A stretch of 64,000 bases of DNA from Sinorhizobium shofinae (lineage in GTDB: Bacteria; Pseudomonadota; Alphaproteobacteria; Rhizobiales; Rhizobiaceae). Shown here piece by piece: positions 33,415-42,412 of the stretch. The stretch spans positions 21,681 to 85,680 of the forward strand of contig MBFK01000172.1 in the NCBI GenBank assembly GCA_001704765.1, in the 5' to 3' direction. The notes below the pieces were generated by a model, which was not told where the DNA came from, searched no databases, and saw nothing but the letters and a program-made list of their open reading frames with translations. Made by a program: the position numbers and the translations under genes. Every line of letters starts with the position of its first letter. The stretch's first letter is position 1.

Positions 33415-33960
33415 CTAGTGGATTGCCAGCAGACAGACGTAAGCGAGGACCGTGACCAGAAGGCCGCGGAAAGCGGCGATGACGAGGCGATATTTGCTGC
33501 AGGCGATTGCCGAAAGCACATCGGCATTGTCCACGTACTGACGAAACAGATAGGACGAATCGCCTCGGCCTGCCGCCTCGAGGAACTCGTCGCGATGGGC
33601 GCGCCATGCACCCCAGAAGAGCGTTGTGGACGTGGCGCCCTTCCTCGGCAGAACCACGAGGATGGCGGCAAGGAGTGAAAATATCGAGGCAAGCGCCATA
33701 GTGGCCGAAAGTATCATCGGCAACGTCTCCCCTTCCATGTAGCGCTGCCAAGTAAACACATTCCGCCCTTCTTCTGACGAGACCAGAAAGGCAAACATGA
33801 AGGTAAAGATATAGGCCGCCTTCTGATCGGACATCTTAATCTGATCGGAGAAGATATCATTGATCTTCTGAATGTGATCGTAATAGGTACTCGGCGCTAC
33901 CTCCTGCCCCTCTCCTTCACTTGACGCTTCGAACTTGTAAAGGTTTCCCCCTAGATCCAT
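33415..33960 (-). CDS. PycTM-like (DUF5706) Pycsar-effector-type membrane protein
   Basis: The 181-residue protein matches the pattern of the Pycsar effector domain PycTM. It has a soluble N-terminus with DIFSDQIKMSDQKAAYIFTF leading into the first helix (46-61), a second helix (82-104) ending in LPRKGATSTTLFWGAWRAHRDEF, a charged linker with YLFRQYVDNADVLSAIACSKY, and a third helix (160-180). Pycsar effectors are thought to damage the inner membrane on sensing cCMP or cUMP. The nearest cyclase gene is at 37712 in the divergent operon, not adjacent. GGAAGGG precedes the ATG. The family call is mine from the motif pattern. Confidence 0.72.
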   Translation of the reverse strand: MDLGGNLYKFEASSEGEGQEVAPSTYYDHIQKINDIFSDQIKMSDQKAAYIFTFMFAFLVSSEEGRNVFTWQRYMEGETLPMILSATMALASIFSLLAAILVVLPRKGATSTTLFWGAWRAHRDEFLEAAGRGDSSYLFRQYVDNADVLSAIACSKYRLVIAAFRGLLVTVLAYVCLLAIH

Positions 33961-34091
33961 GCGCTTTTCCCTTCCTCTGGTGTCCTCTTTATTACACCGG
34001 AGCGGTAACAATATATGCCCAAAACTGGGCGCTTGACTTTTTCTCTCCGAGAATCCACTGGATTCAGCGTAACGAGGGGCCATTTCGTAAA
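33961..34091. promoter_or_regulatory. Divergent intergenic region between the PycTM-like gene and the FecR-TPR-barrel gene
   Basis: The 131 bases must hold the promoters of both divergent genes. The stretch is somewhat AT-richer than its neighbours, but no palindrome or convincing -35/-10 pair was found. The shared region is the only physical link between the effector-like gene and the cyclase operon. Confidence 0.45.
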
Positions 34092-37000
34092 ATGCGGCAA
34101 AGAAGAACGGGGGCATTGCTGATCGCAATGGCGCTTTTTGCGCCATGGCCGGCGCTTGCCGAGCCGGTGCCGCGTCATCAGCCCGCCGCAGGGTCCGTTA
34201 TCGCTCGCAAGTCCGGCGAGGAGGTGCGCTTCGTCGACCTCTCCAATTGGCGCTTCGTCGACCTTGCCCAGGACCTGCTTCCGGGCGACGTCTTGCGCAC
34301 CAATGCCACCGGCGCGCTCGCCGTCCTCTTCCGAGACCACACTCAGATCCGGCTCGGACGTAACACCGCCTTGCGCGTCAAGCAGATAGGCGGGGGCGAC
34401 ACGAACCTCGAACTGCAATCGGGCGCGATCTGGGCCCGTGCAGAGCGCGGCGGTGAAGGTCTGGTGATCGAGACCCCGGCCGCGGCCGCCGCCATCCGCG
34501 GCACCGACTGGACGATGACCGTCGGCACCGACGGAAAGACCTCGCTGACCGTACTCGAAGGCGTCGTCGAGCTTAAGAATGCCTATGGCAGCGTGACGGT
34601 GAAGCAGGGCGAAGGCGCGGTGGCCGCGATCGGCAGCGCCCCTACCAAGATCGTCATCGTCACGCCGAAGGACCGCGAGCAGATGCTCTTTCATCTGTCG
34701 CTGCGCAACGCCTTTATCTGGATGCCAGCAACACCGCTCAGCGTCCCCGAGATGCGCCGTCAACGCGCGCGGATCGAGGCTGAGCCGGAAGCCTCCCGCA
34801 CCGCCGAGGACTGGCTGAACATTGCCGAGATCTATCTCTCTCTCAATGGCCGTCGCAAGGCTCAGGCGGCGCTTTCAGAGGCAAGCAGGCGTGGCCTGAC
34901 AGGCCCCCAGGTCGCCCGCGCCAACCTGATCAAGGCGTTGATGGCCGGCTCCTCGAATCAATATCGGGAGGCAGCACAGCTGTTCGCGAAGGCTGAACGG
35001 GGGCTCGACGCCAGCCGCCGTACCATAGCGGCCTACGGGGGGTATTTTGCCCGCGGTCTTGCCGATCCCGACCACATAGAAGAACCACCGCGTGCTGCTG
35101 CGGGCCGTTACGCCGGCATGGCGCAGGCCTGGACCGCGGGTTTCCGGGAAGACATCCCCGCAGCCATCGCGGCGATCAAGAAGGCCGAGCAGAGATTCCC
35201 CGACGATCCGACCTTGCCGGCGGCGCGCGCCCAACTCGCGCTCTTGCTCGACGATCGTGACGAACTTCGAGACGGTGTCGAAAGGGCGCTTTCGATCGAT
35301 CCTGAAGATCCGACCGCGCTCGAGGCCCGCGCCCATTACCGCTATCACCTCGAAAGTGATCTCGACGGCGCGCTTGCCGATCTCAACAAGGCGTTGAAGA
35401 CGGCCCCCGGTTCGTCCTCCATCTGGAATTCCTTGGGGCTCCTTCAGGGTGAGCGCGGTGACAACCGTGCCGCCGAGGCCGCATTCAAGGAAGCAATCGC
35501 ACTGGATCCGCTGGATCCCGTCGCCCATGCAAATCTCGCGATCCAGTATATGGATGAAATGCGGATGGCCGAGGCGAAGCGCGAAATCGACACCGCACTT
35601 TCCGTCGATCCTTCCTTCGATGTGGCCCTGGTCGCACGCGGTCGCTATCACCTGCAGAACGGCGAGGTCGACAAGGCGGTCGAAGACCTGCTTGCCGGCT
35701 CGACGGCGAACCCCGCATTTTCCAACGCCCAGCTCCTGCTTGCGGCCGCGCATTATGAAAAGGGTGACCGGATTCCGGCTGCCCAGGCGCTCGACAATGC
35801 GGATAGGCTGGACCCGAACGATCCTGTCGTGGCGACAGTCAGAACCGCCGTCGCCATCGACGCCTATGACGCGGACGCCGCCATCCGCAACGCCCAGGAA
35901 GCAATGCGCCGCACCCGCGCGCGCGGCGGCGATACGGCGGCGCTCGGTGCCAACCAGGAGGCCGGCTCGACGCTCAACGACGCGTTCCGTCTACAGGGGC
36001 TGGACGCCTGGGGCCAATATTACGGCGATGCCGTGTTCGACCCCTTCACCGGCGCGAGCTACGTGGACCAGGCGGTGCGCGGCAGCGTCAATCCCTTCTT
36101 CAACAATTACGATTTCGCCGCGAACGCAATTACCAATACGGTCAATACCACGAGCTTCTCCGCCCTCGTTCAGGGGCTTTTGATCGAACCGCACATGCTC
36201 GCCAGCCGTGAGCGGACGGTCAACTTGCTGCAGTCGCCGTTCTTTGAAGCGGAACTTGGCGGCGGGTTCATCGCGAATGGGGAACAGGTGGGCTGGATCG
36301 GGGAGGCGGCGGTTCGCGGTTTCACCGTCTCGCCCTTTCCGATCAGCGTCTTCGGCACTTTGCAGTGGGAGGAGCCGCGAGATACGATCGACCTCGCCAA
36401 CGGCCTCGATATGGATCGTGAGGCGCGCCTGATCGGAGGCAACGGCTACCTGACCGCGACGCCATCTCCCGACGATAGAATCGTCGCGTTCCTCAATATG
36501 GCCGAGGTCGACGACAGCCGAAATACTTTCGATATACCAGATCCGATCCTGTTCCCGTTTACTCACCGGGATCAGCTGGAGGACAACAGTTCCTCGAGGC
36601 TTATCTCCGGCGTCGCATGGAGCCACACGTTCGGCTACAGGAATGTCGCCAACGCGGCCTTCTTCTTTGGCGACAGGGAGATCGTTGAAACCTCGCGCTC
36701 GGTTCTGTCGGACGTCGCCTTCCCGGATTTGGCTCATATCAGGAGCGAGCAGAACGAAACGAGTTATATCGGCGCTTTGAACCGCCTGTATGGCGACGGT
36801 GATCTGACCTGGCGCTACGGCATCGAAGGCGGCAAAGTCCATTCGAACTCTAGAACAGACATTAGCATTCTGTCCGTTCCGCTTCCGACCGACTACGATT
36901 CGTCGGCGCAGGCTGTGGCAAAAGCCTACCTTGACGGCCTTTACGAGATCACCCCGGATCTCAAGGTCGAAGGTGCGCTGTTTGCCCGTTACATTGAGGA

Positions 37001-37712
37001 CGTTAACGACAACAATATTCGCCTCGAGCCCAAGCTCGGTGTCGCCTGGGCACCGGCCGAGGGGCATTGGCTGCGCGCCGCCGTCCAGCGCGAAGGCTAT
37101 AACTTCGGCGCGGCCACCCTTGCGCCCGTCGGCATCGTTGGGCTGCAGCCGAACCAATTCCTGATTGGCACGGACGGCTATGCCGACACGCTGGCTCTGC
37201 GCTGGGACGCCGAATGGAACGATTGGCTTTTCACGGCGGTCGATTATCAGCATCAGGAAATCCGCAACGGCTCGATCGATTTTCCATTCTCGACGACGGA
37301 CTTTGATTTCAATAAGGGCAGAGTCGACCGTGTCGCATTGACCACCAACCTGGCGCTCGGCCATGGCCTGGGTCTGTCGGCGACAGTGGCGCGCACTGAA
37401 AGCGAGGACCTCTCGACCGGGGGTGACCTACCATTGCTCCCTGAGAACTCGGGCCAAGTGGCGCTGACGTGGGTGAACACCGCGAATATCAAGACGACGG
37501 TAGCGGCAAACTACATTGGCGAGCGGACGGAGGGCACCGCGACGTTGGATGACTTCTGGACGCTCGACGCCTCGCTGCAATGGGAGCCGTTCGACAAACG
37601 GATCGAGGTGGAACTCGCCGGCTTCAACCTACTCGATGAGGAATTTGAGGTGCGTGACGGCATTCCCGGCTGGGGTCCCACCGTCAAGGGCACGGTCAAA
37701 GTGCGGTTCTGA
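34092..37712 (+). CDS. FecR-TPR-outer-membrane beta-barrel fusion protein
   Basis: The 1206-residue exported protein has a signal peptide ending ALA|EP at about 23. A FecR-type domain follows (about 38-180, with GDVLRTNATGALAVLFRDHTQIRLG and AAAIRGTDWTMTVG), then TPR-like repeats (about 230-570, for example WNSLGLLQGERGDNRAAEAAFKEAIALDPLDP). The C-terminal half (about 650-1206) alternates polar and hydrophobic strands and ends in TVKVRF, like TonB-dependent receptors without a plug. The stop overlaps the cyclase start (TGATG). It may sense or anchor something at the envelope; the signal is unknown. Confidence 0.82.
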   Translation: MRQRRTGALLIAMALFAPWPALAEPVPRHQPAAGSVIARKSGEEVRFVDLSNWRFVDLAQDLLPGDVLRTNATGALAVLFRDHTQIRLGRNTALRVKQIGGGDTNLELQSGAIWARAERGGEGLVIETPAAAAAIRGTDWTMTVGTDGKTSLTVLEGVVELKNAYGSVTVKQGEGAVAAIGSAPTKIVIVTPKDREQMLFHLSLRNAFIWMPATPLSVPEMRRQRARIEAEPEASRTAEDWLNIAEIYLSLNGRRKAQAALSEASRRGLTGPQVARANLIKALMAGSSNQYREAAQLFAKAERGLDASRRTIAAYGGYFARGLADPDHIEEPPRAAAGRYAGMAQAWTAGFREDIPAAIAAIKKAEQRFPDDPTLPAARAQLALLLDDRDELRDGVERALSIDPEDPTALEARAHYRYHLESDLDGALADLNKALKTAPGSSSIWNSLGLLQGERGDNRAAEAAFKEAIALDPLDPVAHANLAIQYMDEMRMAEAKREIDTALSVDPSFDVALVARGRYHLQNGEVDKAVEDLLAGSTANPAFSNAQLLLAAAHYEKGDRIPAAQALDNADRLDPNDPVVATVRTAVAIDAYDADAAIRNAQEAMRRTRARGGDTAALGANQEAGSTLNDAFRLQGLDAWGQYYGDAVFDPFTGASYVDQAVRGSVNPFFNNYDFAANAITNTVNTTSFSALVQGLLIEPHMLASRERTVNLLQSPFFEAELGGGFIANGEQVGWIGEAAVRGFTVSPFPISVFGTLQWEEPRDTIDLANGLDMDREARLIGGNGYLTATPSPDDRIVAFLNMAEVDDSRNTFDIPDPILFPFTHRDQLEDNSSSRLISGVAWSHTFGYRNVANAAFFFGDREIVETSRSVLSDVAFPDLAHIRSEQNETSYIGALNRLYGDGDLTWRYGIEGGKVHSNSRTDISILSVPLPTDYDSSAQAVAKAYLDGLYEITPDLKVEGALFARYIEDVNDNNIRLEPKLGVAWAPAEGHWLRAAVQREGYNFGAATLAPVGIVGLQPNQFLIGTDGYADTLALRWDAEWNDWLFTAVDYQHQEIRNGSIDFPFSTTDFDFNKGRVDRVALTTNLALGHGLGLSATVARTESEDLSTGGDLPLLPENSGQVALTWVNTANIKTTVAANYIGERTEGTATLDDFWTLDASLQWEPFDKRIEVELAGFNLLDEEFEVRDGIPGWGPTVKGTVKVRF

Positions 37713-39733
37713 TGAACGCTCCTCGCAAAGTGCTTGCCCGTCAACGCGTTTCCGCAGCGGTGGATCGTATTCGTCTTTCGCCGCGGCGGGCGAAGCTTTC
37801 CGTCCTGACCGTCTTCGTTACCGTCCTCGTCTCGCTTGTCTCGCTGACCGGCAGCTGGTCACTCGCCGACCTGCGCGCCTATGATTACCTGTCGCTCATC
37901 GGCCGCCCCGAGCTTCCCGAGGACGGCCCGGTCATCGTCGCGATCGACGAACCGTCGATGGCCGAGATCGGCAGCCAATGGCCTTGGCCGCGCGCCCTCC
38001 ACGCCCGGCTGGTCGAGGCGTTGAGAAAGGCCGGCGCCCGGGCGATTGCGCTCGACGTTATCTTTGCCGAGCCGGCCGCGGATCCGCAAAGCGACAGGGC
38101 ACTGGCCGAGGCGCTTGGGCCGGATGTTGTGCTTGCCGGCGACCAGACGCTGATCGAAACGCCGCAGGCCGACCAGTTCGTCCGCACCGAACCCCTCTCC
38201 CTCTTCACAGAAAAAGGCGCAAAAGTCGGTATCGCCTCGGTCGATCTCAGCGGCGACGGTACCTTGCGGCAGATCCCCCCCTATCCGGACGGTTTCGCTG
38301 CGACGCTCGCGACAATCGCCGGAGCGGATCCGGAGCCGGCGCAGAGGCGGACCTTGATCCAGACCTTCGGGCCGGCGCGCACCTATCCGACCGTTTCCTA
38401 CTACCAGGCGCTCGATCCGGAGAATTTCCTGCCGGAAGGCACCTTCCGCGATCGCGTCGTCATCGTCGGTTTGAGCCTGCAGAACGCCCCGTCGATTGCC
38501 GACGGCGGGGTGGACGCCTTCGCCACCTCCGACACGGTCCATTCGCGCGGCCTCGTCGCCGGCGCGGAGATCCAGGCCACTATCTACGACAATCTCGTCC
38601 ACGGGCTTACCATCAAGAGAGCGGGTACGCCGATTGCCATACTGGCTATCCTCCTCGCCACCCTGGCAGCCGCGCTCGCCCTCTTCAAATCGACAAGTTG
38701 GAGGACGCTCGGCTACGGCGCCCTCGCGCTTACGCTGATCATCCTCGCAAGCTACTGCCTGATGCGCTTCGGCCATCTGTTCGTCTCCCCGCTCGGCCCC
38801 GGCCTTGCCTTCCTCGGCGTTGCGGTCGGCCAGGCGGGCATCGACTATGCCGAGGAGCGCCGCCGCCGCCGCGAGATCACGCGGGCCTTCGCGCAATATC
38901 TCTCGCCGGCACTGGTCGAACGACTGGCGCAGGATCCCTCGCAACTGAAGCTCGGCGGCGAGAGGCGCACGTTGTCGATCCTTTTCTGCGACGTTCGCGG
39001 CTTCACGACGATTGCGGAAGACATGAAGGACGACCCGGAGGGGCTGACGACGCTTATCAACCGGTTGCTGACGCCGCTCTCCGAGGCGGTGCTGAACCAA
39101 GGCGGTACGATCGACAAATATATCGGCGATTGCCTGATGGCCTTCTGGAACGCCCCGCTCGACGATCCCGATCACGCCCCTCACGCCGTCACCGCAGCCC
39201 GTGACATGCTCGCCGCGCTCGTCCGCGTCAACGCTGAGCTCGAAGCCGAAGCCGAGGCGGCCGGACGCCAGCCGAAAATGCTTCGCATCGGCATCGGCAT
39301 CAACACGGGCGAATGTGTCGTCGGCAACATGGGCTCCTCCCGCCGCTTCGACTATTCGGCGCTGGGTGACGCGGTCAACCTCGCCTCGCGCCTCGAGGGC
39401 GCGTCGAAGGACTATGGTATCCCGCTGCTCCTTGGCGAACGGACGGCCGCACTCGTCGCCGGCAAATTCCCGGTCGTCGAGATCGACCGGATCACCGTCA
39501 AGGGGCGGAGCACGGTTTCACCCGTCTTCACGCTGGCCGAGGGGGCCTCCGAAGCCGCGCTTGCCCAGCACCGCGCCTATATCGAAGCGAAGCACCGCGA
39601 CGCCGTCGGCATCGACGAGTCCCTATTCAACGAGCTCAAGCCAACACTGCCCTCGCTCGAGCACTACTATGAGCGTGAGCGCGAACGGCTGGCGGCAATG
39701 AAACAAAATCGCGCGACAAACCAACCCATTTAG
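37712..39733 (+). CDS. CHASE2-domain class III adenylate/guanylate cyclase
   Basis: The 673-residue membrane protein has a first helix (30-48), a periplasmic CHASE2 sensor (about 50-300), two or three further helices (305-375) and a cytoplasmic class III cyclase domain (about 415-600). The metal aspartates D427 and D473, the base-recognition pair K469 and D553, and the transition-state residues N556 and R560 are all present, in FCDVRGFT, DKYIGDCLMAF and ALGDAVNLASR. The adenine-type lysine/aspartate pair predicts cAMP as product. It is translationally coupled to the FecR-TPR-barrel gene, which may pass an envelope signal to CHASE2. Confidence 0.93.
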   Translation: MNAPRKVLARQRVSAAVDRIRLSPRRAKLSVLTVFVTVLVSLVSLTGSWSLADLRAYDYLSLIGRPELPEDGPVIVAIDEPSMAEIGSQWPWPRALHARLVEALRKAGARAIALDVIFAEPAADPQSDRALAEALGPDVVLAGDQTLIETPQADQFVRTEPLSLFTEKGAKVGIASVDLSGDGTLRQIPPYPDGFAATLATIAGADPEPAQRRTLIQTFGPARTYPTVSYYQALDPENFLPEGTFRDRVVIVGLSLQNAPSIADGGVDAFATSDTVHSRGLVAGAEIQATIYDNLVHGLTIKRAGTPIAILAILLATLAAALALFKSTSWRTLGYGALALTLIILASYCLMRFGHLFVSPLGPGLAFLGVAVGQAGIDYAEERRRRREITRAFAQYLSPALVERLAQDPSQLKLGGERRTLSILFCDVRGFTTIAEDMKDDPEGLTTLINRLLTPLSEAVLNQGGTIDKYIGDCLMAFWNAPLDDPDHAPHAVTAARDMLAALVRVNAELEAEAEAAGRQPKMLRIGIGINTGECVVGNMGSSRRFDYSALGDAVNLASRLEGASKDYGIPLLLGERTAALVAGKFPVVEIDRITVKGRSTVSPVFTLAEGASEAALAQHRAYIEAKHRDAVGIDESLFNELKPTLPSLEHYYERERERLAAMKQNRATNQPI

Positions 39734-40114
39734 GTCAGACAAAGCCGCGGCCTCAGCCGAACAGGGTCGCAACCTCGCCGGCATCGTCTTGAACCGATAC
39801 CTTCTCCAAAATATTACAAGATGTTCATGAAGGCTAACCGAGACCCCGGTTAATATCGGGAGATAAACCTCCAAGACCGTGCATTTCCTAATATTTCTCG
39901 AAGAGGTTACACCGCTGCCGCCAGGAATTTGACAGAACTTTGTCAAAGAAGTCCGGAGAAACTTTATTTATTGTTAATGTGACTTGCAGCGCCTCAGGGT
40001 CTATTCCTTCTCTCGAGGCTGAATACTGCCGGCGACCGGAATGATCGCGACGCGACGGTATGAGACAGCCCCGACTGGAAGCTCGCTGCTTCCCCAGTTC
40101 AAGGAGACGCAAAA
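39734..40114. other. Intergenic region with a TTTGACA inverted repeat
   Basis: No gene is visible in these 381 bases, which are AT-richer than the surroundings. TTTGACA at 39928-39934 and TGTCAAA at 39941-39947 form a perfect 7-base inverted repeat with a six-base spacer, a possible regulator site for the secreted-protein gene at 40115. TTGACA within it could also serve as a -35 box, but no clear -10 follows. Confidence 0.45.
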
Positions 40115-40564
40115 ATGCGCTCGCTCATCACGACATCCGCAATCGCAGCCCTCGCTTTGTCGCTCGTCGCAGGCGGCGCCCTGGCAGCCGAACGGCACGA
40201 GGGTGTCACGTCACCCGGTCCCGAGAACGGCGACTACTACCAGGGAATATTCGGCAACGACGATGCAATGACCCCTCCCGCCCCGGTCGCCCGGCCCATG
40301 ACTTCCGCTGTGGTCGTGCAACAGCCGCGGCTCGCCGCTATCCTCCACGAGCTTCGCGCCGCCAATCATCGCATGGATGCGGAGCGCTCCTCGGGCAAGC
40401 TCAGCTCCGTCGCCTTCAACAGGCTGCGTCGCGAGGAGCGAAACATCCGGGCTGACGCAACCCAGGTAGCGGCAATGCATCACGGCAGGATACCGACCGG
40501 GTCCTATGCGCAATTGCAGAGGGACGTACACCGGCTCGACTGGAATATTTCCCGGTCGGCTTGA
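40115..40564 (+). CDS. Small secreted protein of unknown function
   Basis: The 149-residue protein has a clear signal peptide (MRSLITTSAIAALALSLVAGGALAA, cleavage about 24). The mature part begins with a proline-rich, disordered stretch and ends with a basic helical region containing RLAAILHELRAANHRMDAERSSGKL and YAQLQRDVHRLDWNI, which looks like a short coiled coil. I recognise no family. AAGGAGACGC precedes the ATG, and a strong terminator follows at 40604, so it is a monocistronic unit. Confidence 0.8.
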   Translation: MRSLITTSAIAALALSLVAGGALAAERHEGVTSPGPENGDYYQGIFGNDDAMTPPAPVARPMTSAVVVQQPRLAAILHELRAANHRMDAERSSGKLSSVAFNRLRREERNIRADATQVAAMHHGRIPTGSYAQLQRDVHRLDWNISRSA

Positions 40565-40603
40565 TTGCCTGACACCCCTGCGAAATTGCCTTGAATAGCA
40601 ATC

Positions 40604-40640
40604 GCCGGACCGTTTCTCAGGAAGCGGTCCGGCATCTTTT
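40604..40640 (+). terminator. Rho-independent terminator of the secreted-protein gene
   Basis: A 13-base stem (40604-40616 with 40621-40633, one G-T wobble) closes the loop TCAG and is followed by ATCTTTT. It lies 40 bases after the secreted-protein stop and just before the convergent pcaB stop, so it may serve both directions. Confidence 0.8.
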
Positions 40641-40649
40641 CGACAGTCC

Positions 40650-41705
40650 TCAAGCGGCGCCCAGACGCCGGATATTGCCGGCGAGTTCCCTGGCAAGCCT
40701 CAGCGCCGCCGCGGTCGCGCCGACGATCTGCGGAAGGAGCAGCCATTCGAGCGTCCAGGCGGAACCGGAACGCTCCTGCTCGTGCACCACGGCCTGATGG
40801 ATGCCGGATATTTGCGTGGCATTGAAGCGTGCCAGCGTCACCAGCACTTCGGCGGCGACCGGGTTCTGCTTGTGCGCCATGGCGGAGGATAAACCGCCGC
40901 CGGCGAGCACGATCTCATCGCCCGCCTGCGCCATCAGGGCGACATCCTGGCCGAACTTGCCGAGGCTTCCGGTGATCAGCGAAAGCAGGTGGGCGAAATC
41001 GGCGATCGCCGAACGCTGGCTGTGCCATTGCGGACAGTCGATAAGCGCCAGTTCCTCCGCGAGCGTTGCACGAACCGCGTCCGCCTTGTCCTTGAGCTTG
41101 TCGAGGGTGCCGGCCGCACCGCCGAATTGCACGGCGAACAGATCGATATCCATGGCGTCGAGCCGGTCCTGGTGGTCGAGCAGCGGCTCGATCCAGCTGC
41201 GCATTCGATCCGCCACCGTGATCGGAATAGCTGCCTGCATACGCGTACGGCCCAGCAGCGGACGCTCGCCCCACTGACGGACACCTTCCTCCAACACCGC
41301 GACGATCTCGCCGAGGCGGGCGGAGAAAAGCTCGCCGATCGCCTTCAGGCGCAGCATCAGGCTGGTGTCGATGACGTCCTGGCTGGTGGCGCCATAGTGT
41401 ACGTGCTCCGCCGCCACTTCACCGACGGCGAGCCGCAATTGCCGGACAAGTTCCGGCAGCGCCACACCGTCAGCCGCTGCTCCGCGCCGCAAAGCGGCGA
41501 CATCCGGGGAAAACGCGCGACACGCCTCGGTAATCCGGTCGGCGGCCGCCGCCGGAATCACGCCGTGCTGCGCTTCGGCCCGCGCCAGCGCCGCCTCGAA
41601 AGCCAGCATGGCGCGAATATCCGCGGCCGCGGAAAACTCCGCGGCTACGGCCTCATCGCCAAGAAGACCGGAAAGATACGGATGATCAAAGGCCGAATAG
41701 GTCAT
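40650..41705 (-). CDS. pcaB: 3-carboxy-cis,cis-muconate cycloisomerase
   Basis: The 351-residue protein of the fumarase/aspartase superfamily converts 3-carboxymuconate to 4-carboxymuconolactone in the beta-ketoadipate pathway. It shows HVHYGATSQDVIDTSLML, the superfamily signature region GGLSSAMAHKQNP and the start MTYSAFDHPYLSGLLGD. The length is in the range of rhizobial PcaB, which is shorter than the pseudomonad enzyme. GGAGACGTGG precedes the ATG. It is the last gene of pcaDCHGB. Confidence 0.94.
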   Translation of the reverse strand: MTYSAFDHPYLSGLLGDEAVAAEFSAAADIRAMLAFEAALARAEAQHGVIPAAAADRITEACRAFSPDVAALRRGAAADGVALPELVRQLRLAVGEVAAEHVHYGATSQDVIDTSLMLRLKAIGELFSARLGEIVAVLEEGVRQWGERPLLGRTRMQAAIPITVADRMRSWIEPLLDHQDRLDAMDIDLFAVQFGGAAGTLDKLKDKADAVRATLAEELALIDCPQWHSQRSAIADFAHLLSLITGSLGKFGQDVALMAQAGDEIVLAGGGLSSAMAHKQNPVAAEVLVTLARFNATQISGIHQAVVHEQERSGSAWTLEWLLLPQIVGATAAALRLARELAGNIRRLGAA

Positions 41706-41785
41706 TCCACGTCTCCAGGGGTCTGACGTTCCCTGGGACAGGGAACGTCGATAAACACGCGGCAACGCGGATGGGTCGCCAATGA

Positions 41786-42400
41786 TCATATATCCAGGAA
41801 GACCGTTTCCTTCTCCCCCTGGAGATGAATGTCGAAGACATAATTAGGCGCCTGACCGCCGGCGACAAGCGTCTCGGCCCGATGGCGATGCTCGATCCGT
41901 GCAAGCAGCGGATCCTCGGCATTCGCCGCCACCTCGTCCGGGAAGTACAGGCGCGTGTGGAGCCCGATATTGATGCCGCGCGCCACGATCCAGAAGGTGA
42001 TGTGCGGCGCCATCAGGCGTCCGTCCTTGAACGGAACACGACCGGGCCTGACGGTTTCGAAAACGAAGGTGCCGTCTTCGGCGCTCGTCGGGCAGCGGCC
42101 CCAGCCGGTGAAATTCGGATCGGCGGCGCCGCGCATTTCCGAAGGCGAATTGTAGAGACCCGCGGCATCCGCCTGCCAGATTTCGATGAGTGCGTCCTTG
42201 AGCGGCGCTCCCGCGCCGTCGATCACGCGGCCGGTCACGGTGATGCGCTCTCCAAGCGTCTTGTCATTGACCATCGACGATCCGAGGTCGCGTTCGTAGA
42301 CACCGGGGATGCCGCAGAAATTCGGTGTCAGGCCGATATGGACGTAAGGTCCAGCCGTCTGCGAGGCGGTTTCCTTGAGGTAGCCCAGATCCTGAACCAT
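41786..42400 (-). CDS. pcaG: Protocatechuate 3,4-dioxygenase alpha subunit
   Basis: The 204-residue subunit has the intradiol dioxygenase fold, with SQTAGPYVHIGLTPNFCG, GRVIDGAGAPLKDALIEIWQADAAG and APHITFWIVARGINIGLHTRLYF. It pairs with PcaH, which carries the iron, to open the ring of protocatechuate. The gene starts 12 bases downstream of pcaH, and the ATG has GGGAGGGAACCG upstream. Confidence 0.95.
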   Translation of the reverse strand: MVQDLGYLKETASQTAGPYVHIGLTPNFCGIPGVYERDLGSSMVNDKTLGERITVTGRVIDGAGAPLKDALIEIWQADAAGLYNSPSEMRGAADPNFTGWGRCPTSAEDGTFVFETVRPGRVPFKDGRLMAPHITFWIVARGINIGLHTRLYFPDEVAANAEDPLLARIEHRHRAETLVAGGQAPNYVFDIHLQGEKETVFLDI

Positions 42401-42412
42401 CGGTTCCCTCCC

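Noticed and set aside
33415..39733. A canonical Pycsar operon
   Set aside because: Canonical Pycsar has a stand-alone pyrimidine cyclase next to the effector. Here the cyclase is a CHASE2 membrane type with adenine-specific K469/D553 and lies in a different operon, so only a Pycsar-like relationship is proposed.
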